A stretch of 64,000 nt of DNA from contig CM042693.1 in assembly GCA_023614405.1 (NCBI GenBank), positions 339,309,527-339,373,526 of the forward strand, written 5' to 3'. The notes below the pieces were generated by a model that ran no database searches, was not told the DNA's origin, and worked only from the letters and a program-made list of their open reading frames with translations. Below, in pieces: positions 58,337 through 64,000 of the stretch. This DNA comes from Avena insularis (taxonomy: Eukaryota > Streptophyta > Magnoliopsida > Poales > Poaceae). Within the stretch, counting starts at the first letter, position 1. Each line of letters begins with the position of its first letter. Position numbers and translations under genes: made by a program.

Positions 58337-59259
58337 GAGCAACTCCAACGGCTTACCCATATATGGATAAGAGTGCTTTTATGGATAAGATGACCAAAAA
58401 GCTAGCTCCAACAGCTTACCCATAAGTGGTCCCCCACCAATGTTTTTTGGGTGATCACCCATTTTTTGGCACCTCTTACCCATATATGGGTAGATGGACA
58501 CAAATTTTAGGTAAGAGGCAACTCTTACCTATATGTTGCCACGTCAGCGAAAACAAAGGCGGGAAACTACCAATCGCTCGCCCCTGGCCTGCCCGACGAC
58601 GATGTCGCTCGCCGCCATCCCTCCGGCCACCGACGACAGCCCCTCGCGCCGCCACTTTGCGGCCCTCCACCTGTGACACACCCGTTGGCCTCCTCCGTCC
58701 CCGCGCGCCCCTTCTACTAGACGGTATAAAGCCACAACGGCCGCCTTGGTGGCACATCGCTAGCTATGATTCGCCGTCGGGGGGCCTTCTAGGCTCGCGT
58801 GCATTCGCGCTACCACCCCCACCTGCGAGCTCCGCCACCACCCCCACCCCCACGAGCTCTGCCGCCACCCCTACCCGTGAGCTCTGCCGCCACACACACC
58901 CTGCCAGCTGCCGGCGTCGATTCGGCCGAGCACCGGCTCCGCGCACCTCGCCGGCCGACCACAGGCGCCACGCGCATCAGGCCATGCGCGCTACAAGAAG
59001 ATGGGGCGACAGAGCAGGGGCGCCTGGGCGATGGAGACGGGTGTGCTGGGGAAAGAGATGAAGAAAAGGAAGAGAAAAATGAAAAGGGAAAAAATTTAGA
59101 CTCACTAACAAGTGGATCCCATGTGCAAACTACTTTTGGGTAACCATATTATAGGTAAGCTGAAAAAGCAGAGACTAGCTTAGTTATCCAAACCTCCCCT
59201 CTCCTCTTACTCAAATGTTTTTTGCTTATCCATATATGGGTAAGCTGTTGGAGTTGCTC
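58337..59259. mobile_element. Harbinger-like non-autonomous element with GC-rich core
   Basis: Inverted ends GAGCAACTCCAACGGCTTACC / GGTAAGCTGTTGGAGTTGCTC (21 of 21 positions paired except one) and a 3-bp TSD TAA (58334-58336 and 59260-59262) fit PIF/Harbinger. The subterminal zones repeat CTTACCCATATATGG several times in both orientations. The middle, 58560-59060, is strongly GC-rich and different in composition from the AT-rich arms, with no recognised protein. Confidence 0.72.
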
Positions 59260-59262
59260 TAA

Positions 59263-60250
59263 CCGCCTGAGTTCTTTTTTTCTAAAGGAAAGAATCCAAC
59301 CATTTGTTCACTCCACCCCGTGAGAAGTCAAAGGCCTATGTTGGCCCGATGTATATCGGGGAGGGGGAGGAGTGCGTCGTTTAGGAGCCCGTCTTTTATG
59401 GAGGACTTTATATTTTTTAAAAATTCAAATTTAAAGATTAAAAAAATGGAAAAATACCATGATGTAGAAAATAATTTATAATATGCGCGTGCAAAAGATC
59501 ATTTCAAAATACCTTTTATTTTAACCTCAACAAAAAGAGAAAAGTGCAGATCTATGAACAATGTAATTTTGAATGGTCGCCCAATTAGTCATATTTGTAT
59601 ATTTTGTTGCACCTGAAATATAAGGTATTTTTTATTAAAATTTGCATACTTGTATTACGTATTGTTGACTATATCTATGTATTTTTTCAAAATTATTTAT
59701 AATTCTTTATGTGCGTGTGCGTGTGCGTGTGCGTGTGCGTGTGCGTGTGTGTGTGGACGGGTGTGCGTGCGTGCGTGTGAAGCGACTCGTGTACAGACCT
59801 ACATGGGCTCATGTATTGTAGCCGTGCTGCTGCTTATCTTTTTTCTAATTTACATGCTTTCTTTTTCGTTTTTCTTTTATCATATTTTACTTTTTTGTTT
59901 TTTAAAATCTACTCTTTTTTTGAAAATATGAACAATTTTAAAATATGAATATCTTTTTATCTGAACATTTTTAAAATCCGAACATTGCAATAAACTGCAC
60001 ATTTTTCAAATCCAAACATTTTTGAAATTTAAACATTTTTCAAATCCGAACATTTTCAAAATATAAACATTTTATAAATCTACACATTTTTTAGAAAACA
60101 CCAAAAGAAATAAAAACCAAAGGTAAAATTAAAAATAAATAAAAACAGGAAAACGGAAGAAGAAAAGAAACTGAATAAGAAAACAAAAAACAGTCAAAGA
60201 CCAAACAAAAAGGCTGCAAAAAAGAAACAAAACATGACAAAAGCCTCTAG
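59263..60250. repeat. AT-rich sequence with a GTGTGC microsatellite and degenerate AACATTTTT repeats
   Basis: A (GTGTGC)n run occupies 59711-59757. From 59935 to 60095 degenerate 18-22 bp units of the type GAACATTTTTAAAATCC / AAACATTTTTCAAATCC repeat about eight times. No coding frame. The 18-bp string TTGTTCACTCCACCCCGT at 59304 also occurs at 58153 on the other side of the Harbinger-like element. Confidence 0.7.
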
Positions 60251-60490
60251 CACTGGTGGAAAAAGGGCCTCCAGTCCCGGGCCGCAACGGGCTCTAGTCC
60301 CGGTTTTGGGCCCGGGACTGCGAAAACGGGACTAGAGCCCCCCCTCTAGTCCCGGCTCGCAATGGCCTTGATGATAACAACCGATGGCTGTTTCAGCAGT
60401 TGAAGCGGAAACCCTTTAGTCCCAGGTAACACGACCCGGGACTAAAGGTTTCTCGTGGCAGAGAAACACCACATTTCTCTGCCGCGACAG
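60251..60490. repeat. CACTA terminal and subterminal repeats, left side
   Basis: Repeated (C)TAGTCCCGG and CCCGGGACTA in both orientations, plus a hairpin GGCAGAGAAA...TTTCTCTGCC at 60456-60484. Confidence 0.85.
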
Positions 60491-60730
60491 AGATTGTGTA
60501 TTTCCTTTTTTTGCCATTTTGTTCCTTTTTCGTTTTGTGTTTCACTATAACAAACATATATTTCAGTAGACATATTATACGCTACTACATACACACTACA
60601 CGTCGATGCATTTATATAAGATCGATCCCTTGCAAGCATACATATAATCAATCATATCAAAAGGAAGAAATGTTTTGAAATTACATGGTCATTGATGAAT
60701 ATATATATCATATGAGCTACATGGAGATGA

Positions 60731-61037
60731 CTAAGGCAAATCGAGTTCCACGTCATCCGCATAATGCTCTCCATGTACATCAAGGATTTCCTTCATCATA
60801 AATCCCGCCAGCTCCTCTTGAATTGCTCTTATGCGCTGGTCTGGCTCTAGTTTCTCCCGCAAATCATAAATATAATATGAGTCAACTTTCCGCTCACTGG
60901 TCAACTCTCGGATGTACTCGCATACGTAGTAACCACATAAATGAGTTCTCGGTGGCTGCTGTAAACTCTTCGTCATTTTATAAGTTAGCTCCTCTTTGAA
61001 TGGACCTGGTATTTTCTGTCTGAACCGTGTCGAACAC
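60731..61037 (-). CDS. CACTA ORF, last exon: C-terminal part of an Ulp1-like cysteine protease domain
   Basis: Exon from acceptor CAG (61038-61040) to a stop at 60731. The segment PPRTHLCGYYVCEYI holds the catalytic Cys of the C48/Ulp1 fold. It then continues through DLREKLEPDQRIRAIQEELAGFMMKEILDVHG, the usual end of this ORF in Triticeae CACTA elements. It joins in phase to the exon at 61135-61245 that carries the catalytic His. Confidence 0.75.
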
Positions 61038-61134
61038 CTGCTCGGCAAAGAAAATGAACAAAGGAGTTATTAGTTACTTGATATCAGGAAATGAATGAAA
61101 GAAGACGATATAATGCGATAATGATTGAAATTAC

Positions 61135-61245
61135 TTATGGAGCATTGCTTTCATGTCGCTCCACTTCTCTTGGTCCCAACTTAATGAGTCATGGACTTCA
61201 ACTAGGGAGTTATCAACTTGAATGTTTAGCAAGATCCAGTGGAAT
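61135..61245 (-). CDS. CACTA ORF exon: Ulp1 catalytic His segment
   Basis: Acceptor CGCAG at 61246-61250 and donor GT at 61133-61134. It encodes FHWILLNIQVDNSLVEVHDSL..W, with the catalytic HW and the Asp of the Ulp1 triad. The phases match both neighbouring exons. Confidence 0.72.
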
Positions 61246-61325
61246 CTGCGGATATTTACATAAGCATACATGCATAGCTCATCCAGTAAGCAAAAATAAA
61301 ATGTGTACAAGATATAAACACTCAC

Positions 61326-61499
61326 TTGAAGTTGTAAGGAAATAGTATTTCCTTAACAAAATTATGCTCGGTTAAGAACCTGGACAGGTCTTCCTCCACG
61401 TCTTTGGGGTGATTCTTTAACGTATATTCATTAATGATATATGGGTCAATGAACCCAACGTCGTATCTTCTAGCTCTTTTGCATTCAAGCATCTTCATT
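61326..61499 (-). CDS. CACTA ORF exon upstream of the Ulp1 core
   Basis: Bounded by acceptor CGCAG (61500-61504) and donor GTGAG (61321-61325). It encodes MKMLECKRARRYDVGFIDPYIINEYTL...FLTEHNFVKEILFPYNF, the segment that normally leads into the protease core. It is in phase with 61608-61930 and 61135-61245. Confidence 0.7.
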
Positions 61500-61607
61500 C
61501 TGCGGAATATAATATCATCATACAAAAGGATATATAGTTAGGATAATATATTAAATGCAATGAACGAGCTAAAGCTACAAACTTAATTATAGAAATAAAT
61601 AACTTAC

Positions 61608-61935
61608 AGACAGTAGCAACCAATGATAGATTTGTCGAGGGCGCGCTGGTTGTATAACTGAAACAGTTCGGTCATTTGAACCTGTATCGAGTATGGTTTG
61701 AAGTGATGCTCCTTTCTAACATCCACCGGAAACCAATCTTTATGATGCTTTTTTTCTGCTTGCGACATGTATCATTCATGCAGATTTCGCATATGTGTGG
61801 ATAGACGCACGAGCTCCTCATTACTGACTAGAGGCTGCCCTTGGACATACTGCCGTACTATCTGACCCACTGGCGTATCTTCATAGCCTAAATATATATA
61901 CCTCGCCGGATCCTGTCGAGGGGCCATCATTATTG
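61608..61935 (-). pseudogene. CACTA ORF exon with premature stop
   Basis: Reads MMAPRQDPARYIYLGYEDTP, then VGQIVRQYVQGQPLVSNEEL, then a segment ending LHE, TGA at 61772-61774 where Trp is usual, then YMSQAEKKHHKDWFPVDV... to ALDKSIIGCYC, and a donor GTAAGT near 61607. It is in another frame from the exon to its right, so either a frameshift or a separate start at about 61935 is needed. Confidence 0.65.
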
Positions 61936-62135
61936 TTGTTATTTGTTTGCCCTTCGTCCATCTGGTCTTCCCCTTGGTTTTCCTCTAGTCCATCACCGGA
62001 TGGATTCAGATATGAGGATATCTCTTCCTCAAGCAAAATATCTTCGGCCGTGCCCGTAATAAGAGGAATTTCACCTCTTATCATGCCCTGAAGAAAACCT
62101 TCACCGATGCGACCAGGATCTTCGGATGGATCCAT
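61936..62135 (-). CDS. CACTA ORF first exon (acidic N-terminus)
   Basis: Starts MDPSEDPGRIGEGFLQGMIR at 62135, followed by an acidic, Asn- and Gly-rich stretch (EEEISSYLNPSGDGLEEN, NNNNND). This start is typical of an ORF of Triticeae CACTA elements. It runs into a stop at about 61881 in its own frame, while the conserved continuation is in the next frame. Confidence 0.65.
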
Positions 62136-62257
62136 GACTTAATTATCTATAACAAAGAGAGAGTTAAACAGGTTAGAAAAACAATAATCCTAATAACTAA
62201 AACAATATAATCCTAATTATAATAACTTAAACAAAAAATAACCCTAATCCTAAAGGG

Positions 62258-62700
62258 CTTCGATCTCGATCTTGATATCGTATTCTACCGAGAAGCACCA
62301 AACACCAGAAAAAAATAAAGGGGAAACAATCAACACATGGCATCGATGCAATGCTCAAGCAAGTATGATGATATGACAAGTTGAATTGCATTGAATTGAA
62401 ACCCTAAAACATGCTCGGCAAATTAATCGGGGTTCCGAGGGGTGAAAACCCTAACTCGGGAAAACTCCGGAACATATGAGAGGGGTGCATTTGTTCTTCT
62501 AATTAAACTTGTCATGAAAGTTGATTAATAATGCATGATTATATAGATAGCTAGGTTTCAATTTTCTGAACATTTTGATATATTATTTGTATTTTTCTGA
62601 CTTATAAATTAAAAGTTATTGAATTTACAATATTTAATCAAATTCTGGAATTACTAAAAAGGGTTATTTCATCATTATGACATCAGCAGAGGGGGTTAAA
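62258..62700 (-). mobile_element. LTR-derived segment inside the CACTA 5' region
   Basis: Closely matches the reverse complement of 21770-22206 (solo LTR) and, more distantly, 26120-26560 (gypsy LTR). Shared blocks include TATTCTACCG(A/G)GAAG, AACAATCAACACATGGCATC, GCTCAAGCAAGTATGATGAT, CATGCTCGGCAA, TCGGGGTTCCGAGGGG and ATATTATTTGTATTTTTCTGACTTATAAA. It has no LTR ends, so it is an internal LTR piece. Confidence 0.75.
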
Positions 62701-62759
62701 CTTTTTGTACCGCTACTAAGCCTAGCCACTATAGTGACCCATCACATCACACCTCAAAG

Positions 62760-63212
62760 ATGCCACGCAAGCAAGAGGGACCGGGGGGGTTGATTATTTT
62801 CACGAGCCAGTTGACGGCGGCGCGCGCGGGACGGCGATTGACGGCGGCGCGGGACGGCGAACTGGGAAGAGGAAGGAAGCAGGAGGGTGCCTGAGGTCAG
62901 CGAGGCCGAGGGAGGTCGAGGGAGGTCGAGGGTGGCCGGAATCGGCGACGGACGCGGCGGCCGGAGACGGGGAAGGAGCGGACGGGGAGCTCGACTGGGG
63001 GCGCGGGGCTTCGATTCCTTCGGTGAGGCTCTGCGGTACGGCACGTGGCGGCACGGCGGGGTGGTGGCCGGAGACGAGGGCGGCGGCGCGGTGGAATCCG
63101 GCAGCACCTCCCCTGCGTCGATCGAGCTCTCGCCGTCGTCTGCGCGCGTCTCCTCGTCGATTTCGCCAAGTGCTGGGTGGGGGAGGCCAGGGGTGGGCGC
63201 AAGTTACTTATA
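62760..63212 (-). promoter_or_regulatory. CACTA promoter and GC-rich leader
   Basis: A minus-strand TATA box TATAAGTA (63205-63212) lies just downstream of the subterminal repeats and is followed by a GC-rich leader of about 440 bp with no conserved protein. The expected arrangement for the 5' end of a CACTA transcription unit. Confidence 0.55.
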
Positions 63213-63219
63213 CCCCCAC

Positions 63220-63417
63220 CCCTTTAGTCCCGGGCTAAGCCACCGCCCGCGACTAAAGGGTCTTTAGTCGCGGGCCGTGGCTTAACCCGCGACTAAAGAC
63301 CCCCCTTTAGTCGCGGGCTAAGCCACGGCCCGGGACTAAAGGTCTTTTTCGGCCGCTTCGTTTTCGCGCGCGCACTCACCCTTTAGTCCCGGGTCCAGCC
63401 ACGACCCGCGACTGTTT
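63220..63417. repeat. CACTA subterminal hairpin repeats, right side
   Basis: Six TTTAGTC(C/G)CGGG units alternate with their inverses CCCG(G/C)GACTAAA around GGCTAAGCCAC.G cores. Each pair can fold into a near-perfect hairpin of about 35 nt. Confidence 0.85.
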
Positions 63418-63423
63418 GTTTTT

Positions 63424-64000
63424 TTGTAAATTTTCTTTTTTAATTCAAAACTAATATAAAAACTTTGAAAAATCATATCTTTTATTGTAATAATCCAAAT
63501 AAAACAAATAATATGTCTATTATTATCAGAAAAATATAAAGAATTTTAATATAATATCCATTTATCTGTTTGCATCATTTATAAATTATTTCATTTGTAA
63601 ATTTTCTTTTTTAATTCAAAACTAATATAAAAACTTTGAAAAATCATATCTTTTATTGTAATAATCCAAATAAAACAAATAATATGTCTATTATTATCAG
63701 AAAAATATAAAGAATTTTAATATAATATCCATTTATCTGTTTGCATCATTTATAAATTATTTCATTTGTAAATTTTCTTTTTTAATTCAAAACTAATATA
63801 AAAACTTTGAAAAATCATATCTTTTATTGTAATAATCCAAATAAAACAAATAATATGTCTATTATTATCAGAAAAATATAAAGAATTTTAATATAATATC
63901 CATTTATCTGTTTTCATCATTTATAAATTATTTCATTTGTAAATTTTCTTTTTTAATTCAAAACTAATATAAAAACTTTGGAAAATCATATCTTTTATTG
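63424..64000 (+). repeat. 171-bp tandem repeat, about 3.3 copies, continuing past the window
   Basis: The landmark TTTTCTTTTTTAATTCAAAA occurs with its first base at 63431, 63602, 63773 and 63944, exactly 171 bp apart each time. Only two substitutions were seen between copies (TTTGCATC/TTTTCATC near 63911 and TTTGAAAAA/TTTGGAAAA near 63979). AT-rich, non-coding. Confidence 0.95.

Larger units (their letters stand above)
60251..64000 (-). mobile_element. CACTA DNA transposon (Caspar-like), 3' end to beyond the window
   Basis: Left terminus CACTGGTGGAAAAAGGGCC at 60251 after possible TSD TAG (60248-60250). TTTAGTCCCGG / CTAGTCCCGG subterminal repeats lie at both sides (60280-60450 and 63220-63417). 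Coding exons are on the minus strand, so the 5' end is to the right and the right terminus lies outside. No TNP2-type transposase is seen in the window; only a first ORF block and an Ulp1-protease block remain, with an internal stop and a frame change. It therefore looks non-autonomous unless a transposase lies beyond 64000. Confidence 0.85.

Noticed and set aside
58426..59061. 211-codon open frame on the plus strand
   Set aside because: It lies in the GC-rich core of the Harbinger-like element, is low-complexity (Pro/Arg/Ala) and overlaps equally long frames in other phases. GC-rich DNA has few stops by chance.
63424..64000. CRISPR-like or centromeric satellite array
   Set aside because: Direct repeats have no spacers, so it is not CRISPR. 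The 171-bp length equals that of primate alpha satellite, but the sequence is unrelated AT-rich CACTA-adjacent DNA in a plant.

Overview
The window is plant nuclear DNA, almost certainly from the grass tribe Triticeae (wheat, barley, Aegilops or rye group). The reasons are nested LTR retrotransposons with TG...CA ends and 5-bp target-site duplications (TSDs), an Angela/BARE-like copia LTR, a LARD-type non-autonomous gypsy element with 4.5-kb LTRs, CACTA transposons with TTTAGTCCCGG subterminal repeats, a Stowaway MITE and plant L1-type LINEs. I see no bacterial-style operons. The only host gene I can support is one receptor-kinase gene; everything else recognisable is transposable element (TE) or unassigned repeat.

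Region 1 to 17.5 kb is the 5' part of a minus-strand gene for a malectin-like receptor-like kinase. TATA box and exon 1 (signal peptide) lie near 17.4-17.5 kb and exon 2 (N-terminal malectin-like domain) at 16702-17263. The first 33 bases of the window read, on the minus strand and in the right splice phase, as the next exon. Intron 2 is therefore about 16.7 kb. It holds a CACTA element, a 5S-rRNA-like relic, a LINE fragment, a Stowaway MITE, a 7.7-kb copia element (itself carrying a solo LTR in its 5' LTR) and a second LINE that ends 54 bp from the splice donor.

Region 17.5 to 57 kb is intergenic nested TE sequence. It contains a 3.4-kb solo LTR (20506-23881), then a Tekay/Del-like gypsy element on the minus strand (24499-48314) with decayed gag-pol. 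That element's 5' LTR is split by a younger 12.2-kb LARD-type element (35543-47706) with no coding capacity. The gypsy element sits in an unassigned repeat (called R1 here) that was also hit by an Angela-like solo LTR (48593-50447) and a very long probable solo LTR (50602-56801). Insertion order can be read from the nesting and agrees with LTR divergence by eye: copia most diverged, gypsy intermediate, LARD nearly identical.

Region 57 to 64 kb holds a minus-strand LINE tail cut by a 0.9-kb Harbinger-like element with a GC-rich core, then a CACTA element starting at 60251 and running off the right edge. The CACTA carries spliced ORF/Ulp1-protease exons on the minus strand, an LTR-derived segment in its 5' region, a hairpin-rich subterminal zone with a TATA box, and a 171-bp tandem array that continues past the window.

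All coordinates come from reading motifs and direct repeats by eye. Family names are given only where terminal sequence or protein motifs support them.
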